Below, piece by piece: positions 54,713 to 63,085 of a stretch of DNA of 64,000 nt (its first letter is position 1; every line of letters starts with the position of its first letter). Origin of the DNA: Streptococcus australis. Lineage in GTDB: Bacteria; Bacillota; Bacilli; Lactobacillales; Streptococcaceae. The position numbers and the translations under genes are program-made. Location: positions 1,178,001-1,242,000 of the forward strand of contig NZ_LR594040.1 in the NCBI RefSeq assembly GCF_901543175.1. The letters run 5' to 3'. The notes beneath the pieces are model-generated. The model did not search any database and was not told the DNA's origin. It saw nothing but the letters and a program-made list of their open reading frames with translations.

Positions 54713-55791
54713 AAACCAAACTACCTATTGAATGGCAAGAACTAAGTAACCGACTTGGTTTCCAAGAATTCACCCCCATTCAAACTCAACTATTTGAGCC
54801 CCTTCTTGCTGGAGAAAACCTCCTAGGAGTGAGCCCAACAGGAACTGGTAAGACCCTAGCTTACCTCCTACCGAGTCTACTCAGACTACAAAAGAAAAAA
54901 GCCCAGCAACTCTTGATTCTAGCACCAAATACAGAACTTGCTGGACAGATTTTTGATGTATGTAAAACGTGGGCTGAAGCTATCGGCTTGACTGCTCAGC
55001 TCTTCTTATCAGGTTCGAGTCAGAAACGTCAGATTGAACGCCTAAAAAAAGGGCCAGAAATTCTGATTGGAACTCCTGGCCGTATCTTTGAGTTGATTAA
55101 ATTGAAAAAAATCAAGATGATGAATGTGGAAACCATCATCCTGGATGAATTTGACCAATTGCTCGATGATTCTCAGATTCACTTTGTCGAGAAAATTACT
55201 CACTACGCACCTCGTGACCACCAACTCGTCTACATGAGTGCGACGACCAAGTTTGACCAAGAAAAGATTGCTCCAAACACGCGCACCATCGACCTTTCTG
55301 ACCAAAAGTTGGACAACATCCAACACTTCTACATGCAGGTAGACCAACGTCACCGAGTGGATATGCTACGAAAGCTTGCTCATGTAGAGGACTTTCGTGG
55401 TCTGGTCTTCTTTAACAGCCTATCAGACCTTGGGAGCGCAGAGGAAAAACTACAGTATCGGGATATCTTGGCTGTTTCCCTCGCTAGCGATGTCAATGTC
55501 AAGTTTAGAAAAGTTATCTTGGAAAAGTTTAAGGATAAGCAGCTAACCTTGCTCCTTGCAACTGACCTTCTGGCTCGTGGAATTGATATCGATAGCCTAG
55601 AATGTGTCGTAAACTTTGATATTCCTAGAGATATCGAAACTTACACCCACCGCGCTGGCCGTACAGGTCGCATGGGCAAAGAGGGCTATGTTATCACTCT
55701 CGTAACCCATCCTGAAGAACTAAAAAAACTCAAGAAGTTTGCAAATGCACGTGAAATTATCCTAAAAAACCAAGAACTCTATATTAAATAA
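54709..55791 (+). CDS. DEAD-box-type RNA helicase (DEFD variant)
   Basis: A compact RNA helicase of 360 residues with only the two RecA domains. Q motif (FTPIQTQLFEPLLAG), Walker A PTGTGKT (43-49), TPGR (122-125), motif II DEFD (146-149) in place of DEAD, SAT (about 177) and motif VI HRAGRTGR (about 321-328). It resembles the short YfmL/CshC-type helicases involved in ribosome assembly or cold adaptation. Overlaps the Gfo/Idh gene by 4 nt. Confidence 0.88.
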   Translation: MKTKLPIEWQELSNRLGFQEFTPIQTQLFEPLLAGENLLGVSPTGTGKTLAYLLPSLLRLQKKKAQQLLILAPNTELAGQIFDVCKTWAEAIGLTAQLFLSGSSQKRQIERLKKGPEILIGTPGRIFELIKLKKIKMMNVETIILDEFDQLLDDSQIHFVEKITHYAPRDHQLVYMSATTKFDQEKIAPNTRTIDLSDQKLDNIQHFYMQVDQRHRVDMLRKLAHVEDFRGLVFFNSLSDLGSAEEKLQYRDILAVSLASDVNVKFRKVILEKFKDKQLTLLLATDLLARGIDIDSLECVVNFDIPRDIETYTHRAGRTGRMGKEGYVITLVTHPEELKKLKKFANAREIILKNQELYIK

Positions 55792-55817
55792 GGTTGGCTC
55801 TCGCCAACCTTTTTCTT
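55791..55817. terminator. terminator between the helicase and DUF1934 genes
   Basis: AGGTTGG pairs with CCAACCT around CTCTCG, followed by TTTTTCTT on the plus strand. The genes converge here. Confidence 0.75.
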
Positions 55818-56193
55818 ATCCCCAAGTAATTTCCAATTGATAGCTGGCAAAGGGGTGTCCCTCTTGATTTTGTAGTTGATAATCTAAATGAATCTTTTGC
55901 CCATCAACTTCATAACGGCTCGTTTGGATGATAAACTCCTGCATACCCATTGGAGTAGGGATATAGGCTAAACTATCGCTATCCCTTAGAAAGCGCATAA
56001 TGGTCTTGGGATTGGAAAATCGGCTCATCACCAGTTCTTCTTGATGAAATTTGAGAACCACTTTTTCCTTTTCCTCATTATAAAAGAGTAAATAGCCATA
56101 ATCTCCTTTTTCACGCACTTCCACGTCATAGAGTTGATCAATGACTTCCAACTGTTCATCAAACTGAATCGTATTTCGCATCCGAATCTTCAC
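55816..56193 (-). CDS. DUF1934 / YwiB-family protein
   Basis: A 125-residue beta-barrel-type protein (calycin-like fold in YwiB). MKIRMRNTIQFDEQLEVIDQ is the family start, and LAYIPTPMGMQEFIIQT with LDYQLQNQEGHPFASYQLEI the conserved second half. Function unknown. Single gene, divergent from the HD-domain gene. Confidence 0.82.
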   Translation of the reverse strand: MKIRMRNTIQFDEQLEVIDQLYDVEVREKGDYGYLLFYNEEKEKVVLKFHQEELVMSRFSNPKTIMRFLRDSDSLAYIPTPMGMQEFIIQTSRYEVDGQKIHLDYQLQNQEGHPFASYQLEITWG

Positions 56194-56249
56194 ATCAAAT
56201 CCTCTTTCTTGTCTCTTGTCCTACTATTTTACCAAAAAGAGCAGGATTT

Positions 56250-56258
56250 TGCTATAAT
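56250..56258 (+). promoter_or_regulatory. extended -10 promoter placed at the HD-phosphohydrolase start
   Basis: TGCTATAAT ends 6 nt before the ATG at 56265, so transcription should begin at or within a base or two of the start codon. The mRNA would be leaderless. Confidence 0.65.
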
Positions 56259-56264
56259 GGTCAT

Positions 56265-57572
56265 ATGAACGAAAAAGTATTCCGTGACCCAGTTCACAAC
56301 TATATCCATGTTAATAATCAGGTCATCTATGACTTGATCAATACAAAAGAATTTCAACGTCTGCGCCGTATTAAGCAACTCGGCACATCCAGTTATACCT
56401 TCCACGGTGGGGAGCACAGTCGTTTTTCTCACTGCCTCGGGGTCTATGAGATTGCACGTCGTATCACAGAGATTTTTGAAGAAAAATATCCTGAAGAATG
56501 GGATCCCGCTGAGTCTCTCTTGACCATGACCGCTGCTCTCCTACATGACCTTGGGCATGGTGCCTATTCGCATACTTTTGAAAATCTTTTTGATACAGAT
56601 CATGAGGCCATTACTCAGGAAATCATCCAAAGTCCTGAGACAGAGATTCACCAAGTCCTGCTTCAAGTAGCGCCAGATTTCCCAGAAAAGGTAGCCAGTG
56701 TCATCGACCATACCTATCCTAACAAGCAGGTCGTGCAGCTCATTTCTAGTCAAATTGATGCAGACCGCATGGACTATCTCTTGCGCGACTCCTATTTTAC
56801 AGGAGCATCTTATGGGGAATTTGACCTGACTCGAATCCTCCGAGTGATTCGTCCTATCGAAAATGGTATCGCCTTTCAGCGTAATGGCATGCATGCCATC
56901 GAAGACTATGTCCTCAGTCGCTACCAGATGTATATGCAGGTTTATTTCCACCCAGCAACACGCGCCATGGAAGTTCTCCTGCAGAATCTCCTCAAACGTG
57001 CCAAGGAACTCTACCCTGAGGACAAGGACTTCTTTGCACGAACTTCTCCACATCTCCTCCCTTTTTTCGAGAAGAAAGTCACTCTAACTGACTATCTGGC
57101 TCTTGATGATGGCGTGATGAATACCTACTTCCAGCTCTGGATGACCAGTCCTGACAAAATTCTAGCAGACTTGTCGCAACGCTTTGTCAACCGCAAGGTC
57201 TTTAAATCCATCACCTTTTCACAAGAAGACCAAGACCAACTCGCAACCATGAGAAAATTGGTTGAAGAAATCGGTTTTGATCCAGACTACTACACTGCTA
57301 TTCATAAGAACTTTGACCTCCCTTATGATATCTATCGTCCCGAATCTGAAAATCCACGGACTCAGATTGAAATTTTACAAAAAAATGGGGAGCTGGCAGA
57401 ACTCTCTAGCCTGTCTCCTATCGTCCAATCCCTTGCTGGCAGCCGCCACGGAGATAATCGTTTCTATTTCCCAAAAGAAATGTTAGATCAAAACAGCATT
57501 TTCGTAAATATCACCCAGCAATTTTTACACTTGATTGAGAACGATCATTTTAGCCCAAATAAGAACGAATAG
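56265..57572 (+). CDS. HD-domain phosphohydrolase (YwfO/EF1143-like dNTPase)
   Basis: A dGTPase-like HD hydrolase of 435 residues that probably degrades dNTPs. Metal ligands are H56 (HSRFSH), H94-D95 (LLHDLGHGAYSH) and Asp near 166 (QIDADRMDYLLRD). The N-terminus FRDPVHNYIHV is the family start, so ATG 56265 is right although no ribosome binding site precedes it. The HAD gene follows by 9 nt. The substrate is inferred from the family. Confidence 0.9.
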   Translation: MNEKVFRDPVHNYIHVNNQVIYDLINTKEFQRLRRIKQLGTSSYTFHGGEHSRFSHCLGVYEIARRITEIFEEKYPEEWDPAESLLTMTAALLHDLGHGAYSHTFENLFDTDHEAITQEIIQSPETEIHQVLLQVAPDFPEKVASVIDHTYPNKQVVQLISSQIDADRMDYLLRDSYFTGASYGEFDLTRILRVIRPIENGIAFQRNGMHAIEDYVLSRYQMYMQVYFHPATRAMEVLLQNLLKRAKELYPEDKDFFARTSPHLLPFFEKKVTLTDYLALDDGVMNTYFQLWMTSPDKILADLSQRFVNRKVFKSITFSQEDQDQLATMRKLVEEIGFDPDYYTAIHKNFDLPYDIYRPESENPRTQIEILQKNGELAELSSLSPIVQSLAGSRHGDNRFYFPKEMLDQNSIFVNITQQFLHLIENDHFSPNKNE

Positions 57573-57581
57573 AGGAACTAT

Positions 57582-58388
57582 ATGAGTATTAAACTAATCG
57601 CCGTCGATATCGATGGTACCCTAGTCAACAGTAAAAAGGAAATCACTCCTGAAGTCTTTTCTGCCATCCAAGACGCCAAACAAGCCGGTGTCAAAATCGT
57701 GATTGCAACGGGTCGTCCCATCGCAGGTGTTGCCAAACTTCTGGATGACTTGCAGTTAAGAGACGAGGGTGACTATGTAGTAACCTTCAACGGTGGCCTT
57801 GTCCAAGAAACTGCGACTGGACATGAAATTATCAGCGAATCCTTGACCTATGAGGATTATCTGGATATGGAATTCCTCAGTCGCAAGCTCGGTGTCCACA
57901 TGCACGCCATTACCAAGGACGGTATCTACACTGCCAATCGCAATATCGGAAAATACACGGTGCACGAATCAACCCTCGTCAGCATGCCCATCTTCTACCG
58001 TACTCCTGAAGAAATGGCTGACAAAGAAATCGTCAAGTGTATGTTTATCGATGAACCTGAGATTCTCGATGCTGCAATTGAAAAAATCCCAGCAGAATTT
58101 TACGAACGCTACTCTATCAACAAATCTGCTCCTTTCTACCTAGAACTCCTTAAAAAGAATGTAGACAAGGGTTCAGCGATAACTCACTTAGCTGAAAAAC
58201 TCGGATTGACCAAAGATGAAACTATGGCGATCGGGGACGAAGAAAATGACCGCGCCATGCTCGAAGTCGTTGGAAACCCCGTTGTTATGGAAAATGGAAA
58301 TCCAGAACTCAAAAAAATCGCCAAATACATCACCAAAACGAATGACGAATCTGGCGTAGCCCATGCTATTCGTACGTGGGTCTTGTAA
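57582..58388 (+). CDS. HAD-superfamily Cof-type sugar phosphatase
   Basis: A cytosolic phosphatase of the Cof/IIB subfamily, 268 residues. Catalytic DIDGT (9-13) with nucleophile D9, IATGRP (41-46), Lys near 195 (NVDKGSA) and GDEENDRAM (about 218-226). Substrates are sugar phosphates or cofactor phosphates. GAGGAACTAT precedes the ATG. It is in an operon with the HD gene and is followed by a hairpin terminator. Confidence 0.93.
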   Translation: MSIKLIAVDIDGTLVNSKKEITPEVFSAIQDAKQAGVKIVIATGRPIAGVAKLLDDLQLRDEGDYVVTFNGGLVQETATGHEIISESLTYEDYLDMEFLSRKLGVHMHAITKDGIYTANRNIGKYTVHESTLVSMPIFYRTPEEMADKEIVKCMFIDEPEILDAAIEKIPAEFYERYSINKSAPFYLELLKKNVDKGSAITHLAEKLGLTKDETMAIGDEENDRAMLEVVGNPVVMENGNPELKKIAKYITKTNDESGVAHAIRTWVL

Positions 58389-58411
58389 CATGATTATCAT
58401 ATAGAAAAAGT

Positions 58412-58457
58412 ACCCCATAAGTTAGAGATAAAAGTCTAACTTCTGGGGTGTTCTTTT
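58412..58457 (+). terminator. terminator of the HD-HAD operon
   Basis: ACCCCA pairs with TGGGGT and AAGTTAGA with TCTAACTT inside, followed by GTTCTTTTT. Confidence 0.8.
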
Positions 58458-58509
58458 TGAATATTGAATTCGTCACAAACGAGTTACCTTTAGAAACTTG
58501 CAAAACAAA

Positions 58510-58839
58510 TCACTCTTCCCCCTCAAACATCAGAGCATCTAATTCTTCTCTTTCAGCTGCAATCTCTTCAAAGGTAGAAATAATATTATTTAAAAATTCT
58601 AAGGTGATAATACCAGTCGAATCTCTCATCGTAACCATAGTCCCAATAGCACTCAACTCATGGATGAGGGCTCTCATCTTTTTCAATTCGTCCAAATCTA
58701 ACATGTCTACCTCTATTACCGTGTCATGATTATTTATTTTGGATTGGATTAAAGAGAAAGGTAAGGATGAATAATTTCTTAACAACTTATAGGTTCCTGA
58801 CTTGTCACCTATAGAATCTATACAAATAGCTAGCATCAT
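58510..58839 (-). CDS. hypothetical protein in an unfamiliar module
   Basis: 109 residues, soluble and acidic, with alternating beta and helical character: LAICIDSIGD at the start, then DELKKMRALIHELSAIGTMVTM in the middle and an acidic tail EEIAAEREELDALMFEGEE. I do not recognise the family. AAAGGAGTAAAA precedes the ATG. It lies on the same strand as the membrane and lipoprotein genes at 58992-60729, 152 nt downstream, and converges on the HAD gene. Confidence 0.6.
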   Translation of the reverse strand: MMLAICIDSIGDKSGTYKLLRNYSSLPFSLIQSKINNHDTVIEVDMLDLDELKKMRALIHELSAIGTMVTMRDSTGIITLEFLNNIISTFEEIAAEREELDALMFEGEE

Positions 58840-58991
58840 TTTTACTCCTTTATACTTGAAAACATCAGTATCCCATGTCTACAAGGAAGAGATATAAGCT
58901 TGAATCTCCTCTATCATACATCGATTTGTCGTTCTTACTCTTATAGCTTGAAGCCATAAAGATAAAGCAAGCACAATAGCTTGCTTGAAAG

Positions 58992-59957
58992 TTAAGGAAT
59001 TAAAAATTGATTTTCATAATCTTTTGGGAGCTCATAAGATATTTCTCCATTACTATTACCAAATCGACTTTGATTAAAAATTGGAAATAGCTTGGAGTCG
59101 TACACAGTTTTTATAACAAAACGTTCTCTTTCAAAACTAATAGTTGCAGCTACTGAGGGATCCTTAAAAACTGATTGTTCCCCTTGGGAATGCAAGCGAA
59201 CGTCTATAGTAGCTACTTCTTCAGGATATTTCTCAAATCTAACATCAAAACGAATGTCGCTACCTGTCGAAGGAATGTACATTTGATATTCACTTACACT
59301 GATACTTTGAATCTTTCCTAATTTCTGTTCCAATTCTGGGTCGTTTCTATACAGGTCTGTTTGGATAGCTAGTTTGAAATTTTCCTCATGTTCTTGTAGC
59401 CATCTGTTAAGAAGACGAATCATACTTTCTTTTTGAATTTGCCTGGATACATCCTTGCCTTTGCTAACAGAATCATCCAAAAGTTTATTCATAGTTTCAG
59501 TCAATTTATCTTGCTCTCGCTTCCAATCCCACGAGGGGTCACTTGATACCTCTACTACTGACAAGTACCATCTCTCCATAGTTTCAGGAGATTTATAAGG
59601 ATTGGGTTTTATAAATGTAAAAGGACCTATACCAGCATCAGGAAAGTATAATTCTACTTTCATTGACTGCTTGCGATTATTATTAGCATAGGCTGTAAGG
59701 GAGATATGATAATTTCCACCTACATCTCCACCATTATCAAAGCCTCCCCTCGCAGAACCTGGTAAAAGCGTCACTGACTTTATATATTGCCCTTGACTAT
59801 CTATGTCTGCAATAATTTCGCTCTTGATAGAATCCTCATGATCATGAATAAACTTACCAGTGTTCCCAATCGGTAGCCTAATTAACAAATATGACAAACC
59901 AATAATAATAAAGGGAACGGAAATCGCAAGGAATATCCACTTGTTCGATTTTAACAT
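58992..59957 (-). CDS. membrane-anchored extracytoplasmic protein of unknown function
   Basis: 321 residues with one N-terminal helix (about 7-27, WIFLAISVPFIIIGLSYLLI) and a long outward-facing part. The latter seems to hold two related halves: about 30-140 with VTLLPGSARGGFDNGGDVGG, and about 195-300 with IQSISVSEYQMYIPSTGSD. A helical linker (about 145-190) joins them. No enzyme motif is seen. GGAGATATT precedes the ATG. It follows the lipoprotein gene by 91 nt on the same strand. Confidence 0.65.
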   Translation of the reverse strand: MLKSNKWIFLAISVPFIIIGLSYLLIRLPIGNTGKFIHDHEDSIKSEIIADIDSQGQYIKSVTLLPGSARGGFDNGGDVGGNYHISLTAYANNNRKQSMKVELYFPDAGIGPFTFIKPNPYKSPETMERWYLSVVEVSSDPSWDWKREQDKLTETMNKLLDDSVSKGKDVSRQIQKESMIRLLNRWLQEHEENFKLAIQTDLYRNDPELEQKLGKIQSISVSEYQMYIPSTGSDIRFDVRFEKYPEEVATIDVRLHSQGEQSVFKDPSVAATISFERERFVIKTVYDSKLFPIFNQSRFGNSNGEISYELPKDYENQFLIP

Positions 59958-60048
59958 AATATCTCCTGATGCTCATTAAAAATCAGTTATGAAACAGCTT
60001 TTATAGTGCTTTATCTTTCAACTCGACGGTTACTTTTTTCAATTTCAT

Positions 60049-60729
60049 TCATTGATTATCCTCCCGTTGTTTAAATATAGTTAAATCTATTTGAACAGCC
60101 TCATCCTTAGATTCCATTAGTATTGAAATTCCATAGATTGTTCCACTAGAGTAATCTAATATTATTCGACAGGTCGTATCTTCTGGCATATCGTACTTAT
60201 TTTTAAGATATTTATAGAGGCCAGAATGATTTTCAGGCTGGTAGATAATATCGCTCAATTCAGTTTCAGCACTCTTAAAGGTTTCTTTTATATTCAAGGA
60301 AGCGAAATAATCTCTTTGTACTACCAAATTAAGAATTTCTTCATCATATAAAGGAGTTACCTCCGACCCATAATTTAACTTCCCATTAGAGTAAGTAACA
60401 GGAACTGTTTCTTTATTATCCCCAATTTTTATTGTATAGTCACCCTTAATGTCAGATTGGCTAGTATCTAAGAATACTTTATAATCCTTTACTACGTTTC
60501 CACTCTCTATATAAATACTATTTTTGTAAAGCTTTAATCCATTAAAATCCTTCTTATCTTGCTCTAAAAATTTAAATATAGGCTCAAACGTTTTTTCAAA
60601 TTCGTACTGTTCCTTTGTTCTGTTTTTGGGAATGGTTTCACCACCCAAACTACATCCATTCAGTGTATAAAGAGTCAGGACCATTAGCATCACACTAACA
60701 ACCCAAAATAAGCGTTTATGTTTTTTCAT
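60049..60729 (-). CDS. lipoprotein of unknown function
   Basis: 226 residues. A type II signal peptide is clear: KKHKR, a hydrophobic stretch and the lipobox LNGC with the lipidated Cys at 26. The mature part starts SLGGETIPKNRTKEQYEFEK and shows TIKIGDNKETVPVTYSNG-like strands, with no known domain. AGGAGAAAG precedes the ATG. Together with the membrane protein downstream it resembles immunity or surface accessory modules, but that is only contextual. Confidence 0.7.
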   Translation of the reverse strand: MKKHKRLFWVVSVMLMVLTLYTLNGCSLGGETIPKNRTKEQYEFEKTFEPIFKFLEQDKKDFNGLKLYKNSIYIESGNVVKDYKVFLDTSQSDIKGDYTIKIGDNKETVPVTYSNGKLNYGSEVTPLYDEEILNLVVQRDYFASLNIKETFKSAETELSDIIYQPENHSGLYKYLKNKYDMPEDTTCRIILDYSSGTIYGISILMESKDEAVQIDLTIFKQREDNQ

Positions 60730-60824
60730 CTCTTTCTCCTAAACATTCTATACCTATTATAACATAAAAAAGAGAGCGATTTTCTTCTCCCTATATATTT
60801 TCATGGCCTCTTATGAGTTAATAA

Positions 60825-60856
60825 ACAAAAAAACACTGAATCTTCAGTGTTTTCTT
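60825..60856 (-). terminator. terminator after tRNA-Arg
   Basis: AAACACTGAA pairs with TTCAGTGTTT around TC, with seven T on the minus strand, 25 nt after the tRNA. Confidence 0.75.
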
Positions 60857-60880
60857 TATGTTTCTTTACGCTTCTTATTA

Positions 60881-60952
60881 TGCCCCCTGCAGGGATCGAA
60901 CCTGCAACTACTCCTTAGGAGGGAGTTGTTATATCCATTGAACTAAGGGAGC
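60881..60952 (-). tRNA. tRNA-Arg (anticodon CCT)
   Basis: A complete cloverleaf. The acceptor stem is GCTCCCT/AGGGGGC (one G-U). The anticodon stem ACTCC/GGAGT encloses CTCCTAA with anticodon CCT for the AGG codon. The T arm is GCAGGTTCGATCCCTGC. CCA is not encoded. It lies downstream of rplS, between two hairpins. Confidence 0.93.
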
Positions 60953-60956
60953 TAGA

Positions 60957-60988
60957 GAAAAACTCTGCTGGGTAAGCAGAGTTTTTTA
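60957..60988 (-). terminator. terminator of rplS
   Basis: AAAACTCTGCTT pairs with AAGCAGAGTTTT around a 4-nt loop, with T run on the minus strand, 7 nt after the rplS stop. Confidence 0.8.
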
Positions 60989-60994
60989 GTCGAA

Positions 60995-61342
60995 TTAACG
61001 ACGGATTTCTTTGATACGAGCTGCCTTACCTTGAAGAGCACGTAAGTAGTACAATTTCGCACGACGTACTTTACCGTAACGAACAACTTCGATCTTTTCA
61101 ACACGTGGAGTGTGGATTGGGAAGATACGCTCAACACCTACACCGTTAGAGATTTTACGAACTGTGTAGTTTTCTGAGATACCAGCACCTTTACGTGCGA
61201 TAACAACACCTTCAAAAATCTGAACACGTTCACGGTTACCTTCGACAACTTTCGCGTGTACACGAACTGTGTCACCAGGACGGAATGATGGGATATCTGT
61301 ACGAAGTTGACCTTCAGTCAAACTTTGGATTAATGGATTCAT
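60995..61342 (-). CDS. rplS: 50S ribosomal protein L19
   Basis: 115 residues, complete, with [24 protein letters not shown] (about 19-42) and the terminal [22 protein letters not shown] that identify L19. ATAGGAGAATAAA precedes the ATG. A hairpin leader lies upstream. Single-gene unit. Confidence 0.97.
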   Translation of the reverse strand: MNPLIQSLTEGQLRTDIPSFRPGDTVRVHAKVVEGNRERVQIFEGVVIARKGAGISENYTVRKISNGVGVERIFPIHTPRVEKIEVVRYGKVRRAKLYYLRALQGKAARIKEIRR

Positions 61343-61389
61343 TTTATTCTCCTATCTTTGTCAATCTTGAGGAACCTTCCTCAGCGGAT

Positions 61390-61431
61390 AAACTGTATTT
61401 TTGTGCGTCCATTACACACAAGATACAGTTT
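61390..61431 (-). ncRNA. hairpin leader of rplS (L19-leader-like)
   Basis: AAACTGTAT pairs with ATACAGTTT at the base and TTGTGTG with CGCACAA inside. It starts at the predicted transcription start and lies about 50 nt before rplS. L19 leaders of this kind are known from Firmicutes; the class is inferred. Confidence 0.5.
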
Positions 61432-61455
61432 ACCAAATTTCCACCTAAAAGTAAA
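61427..61455 (-). promoter_or_regulatory. promoter of rplS
   Basis: TTTACT and TAAACT with 17-nt spacing and a TGG extended -10 on the minus strand. Confidence 0.6.
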
Positions 61456-61460
61456 GAAAT

Positions 61461-61790
61461 TTATAGCAGAATTCCTAAAAAAATCGCTAGAAAACCGCCT
61501 AGGTAAGTTAAAAGAAAATAGCTAAAAAATACTTTCTTGTCACTTAACAGTCTTTGTAGCTCGTCATTCAGAGTTGAAAAGGTCGTCAACCCACCACAGA
61601 AACCTGTCGCGAGGATAGTATAGACTTCCTTAGACTCCACATGGTTATAGAGCAAGCCAATCAAAAAACAACCGAGAAGATTGGCTATGAGAGTTCCTAG
61701 GGGGAACTTTGAGGATTGATTATATTGGGAAAAGAAATACCGCACTAGGGCTCCGAAGCCGCAGGCGATTGCAAGATAGACGATTACCAT
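61461..61790 (-). CDS. crcB: fluoride channel subunit CrcB/FluC (second)
   Basis: A 109-residue four-helix membrane protein exporting fluoride as a dual-topology or paired dimer. GFCGGLTTFSTL (about 69-80) is the family signature and GTLIANLLGCFLIG the N-terminal one. It overlaps the first crcB by 7 nt. In Gram-positives such pairs form heterodimers. No fluoride riboswitch is seen upstream of the operon. Confidence 0.93.
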   Translation of the reverse strand: MVIVYLAIACGFGALVRYFFSQYNQSSKFPLGTLIANLLGCFLIGLLYNHVESKEVYTILATGFCGGLTTFSTLNDELQRLLSDKKVFFSYFLLTYLGGFLAIFLGILL

Positions 61791-62158
61791 TTCTTCCTCC
61801 CTAGATAATAAGCCAAGAGCAGGCCTCCACCAATACTCAAAAGTAGGTAGATGCCTAAACTAAGATAACGCCCGGTATTAAGCAATTTCACAGCATCCAA
61901 GAGCAGGCTAGAAAAGGTTGTTAAACCACCACAAAAGCCTGTACCCAGCGCCAAAACCAAGCCCTTACTGCTTCCCTTATAGAGCAGATAGCCTTTTACC
62001 AGATAGAGCAAACAGAAAATGCCCAGATAGTTGACAAGGAGGGTCCCCCAAGGAAAGTCGGGACTAGCTGGCAACTGACTAGATACAAAATAGCGGACAA
62101 GGCCACCTGACATAGCAGCTAAAAAAATCCCGAGCGGATAGAATTGTTCTTTTTTCAT
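61784..62158 (-). CDS. crcB: fluoride channel subunit CrcB/FluC (first)
   Basis: A 124-residue partner of the next gene, with the signature GFCGGLTTFSSLLLD (about 73-87) and PWGTLLVNYLGIF. Four predicted helices. It overlaps the chorismate mutase gene by 4 nt, so it is part of a three-gene operon, an arrangement shared with pneumococcus. Confidence 0.93.
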   Translation of the reverse strand: MKKEQFYPLGIFLAAMSGGLVRYFVSSQLPASPDFPWGTLLVNYLGIFCLLYLVKGYLLYKGSSKGLVLALGTGFCGGLTTFSSLLLDAVKLLNTGRYLSLGIYLLLSIGGGLLLAYYLGRKKW

Positions 62159-62421
62159 TTGATGTTTTGATCCTGATAATCACGCGAACGTTTGAGAATA
62201 TATGAAAAAGTCGCAACAATGGTTTCTTGATAGCGCTTATCTTCTACTCGATTTTTGACTTTCTCAAAAATAACTTCTTCTCTCTTAGAATCTAAGATTG
62301 GCTTACCAGATGCTTTCTTATAAGTGACAACCCCTTCAACTAGGTGCATCCGTTCTTCTAGGAGCTTGACGATTTGATCGTCAATTTGATCAATTTCTTG
62401 CCGAATAATATCTAAATCCAT
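62155..62421 (-). CDS. chorismate mutase (AroQ type)
   Basis: An 88-residue all-helical chorismate mutase that makes prephenate for Phe and Tyr synthesis. LDIIRQEIDQIDDQIVKLLEERM (residues about 3-25) with the conserved Arg, then VVTYKKASGKPILDSKREE (Lys and Arg active-site residues). AGGAGGAGATGCC precedes the ATG, and an extended -10 (TGATACAAT, 62446-62454) lies upstream. Operon with both crcB genes. Confidence 0.9.
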   Translation of the reverse strand: MDLDIIRQEIDQIDDQIVKLLEERMHLVEGVVTYKKASGKPILDSKREEVIFEKVKNRVEDKRYQETIVATFSYILKRSRDYQDQNIK

Positions 62422-62494
62422 GGCATCTCCTCCTTTATTTGAATTATTGTATCAAAAAGCTTATAAATAGGCTAGTAAAATCCCAAAATAACTA

Positions 62495-62531
62495 ATAAAA
62501 AACTGCATCGACTTATTCCAGTCAGCGCAGT
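62495..62531 (-). terminator. terminator of the flavodoxin gene
   Basis: ACTGC-x-CTGAC pairs with GTCGA-x-GCAGT (one mismatch) with T run on the minus strand, just after the stop codon. Confidence 0.55.
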
Positions 62532-62538
62532 CTGATTC

Positions 62539-62982
62539 TTATCCTACCTTAGCAGCCAATTCTTCTGCGAATTGTTCCAAGCGTTCAATATCTTCTTCCT
62601 CAGCAGAGAGATCAACTTTGACACATTCTGAACCTTTTTCTGCTCCTGTCGCTACAAAAACGCGATCAAAGTCATCGACAGCCTTACAGAATTCGTCGTA
62701 GAAGGTATCTCCTGAACCGACCACTCCGTAGATTTTGCCATTCAAGTTGAGATCTGCTAGGTCTTCGTAGAAGTCCATCATCTCATCTGGCAATTCTCCA
62801 TCACCATAAGTGTAAGTCGCAACGATAGCGATGTCTGCTTCTAAGAAGTCTGAAGCGTCAACAGTTGTACACTCATCCACATCGACATCCAAGCCTAATT
62901 CACGCAATTTGTCTGCAACAATATCTGCAATTTCTTCGGTATTACCGGTCATACTGGCAAATACAATTTTTGCTAATGCCAT
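62539..62982 (-). CDS. flavodoxin
   Basis: An FMN electron carrier of 147 residues. The phosphate loop SMTGNTEEIAD (10-20), the W/Y loop ATYTYGDGELPDEMMDFYED (about 55-74) and VVGSGDTFYDEFCKAVD (about 87-103) show an intact short-chain flavodoxin. AGGAGGACGATATGGC gives the start. Single-gene unit, divergent from pde2, with TATAAT near 63010-63015 on its strand. Confidence 0.93.
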   Translation of the reverse strand: MALAKIVFASMTGNTEEIADIVADKLRELGLDVDVDECTTVDASDFLEADIAIVATYTYGDGELPDEMMDFYEDLADLNLNGKIYGVVGSGDTFYDEFCKAVDDFDRVFVATGAEKGSECVKVDLSAEEEDIERLEQFAEELAAKVG

Positions 62983-63085
62983 ATCGTCCTCCTCAATTTA
63001 TCTTTCTCCATTATATCACATCTTTTTCATTTTAAAAATAAAAATTCTTGTGCTACAATGAAATGAGAAAGAATTGAGGTTATTT

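Noticed and set aside
62422..62538. Fluoride riboswitch before the crcB operon
   Set aside because: The region is short and AT-rich, and I could not find the conserved pseudoknot sequences.
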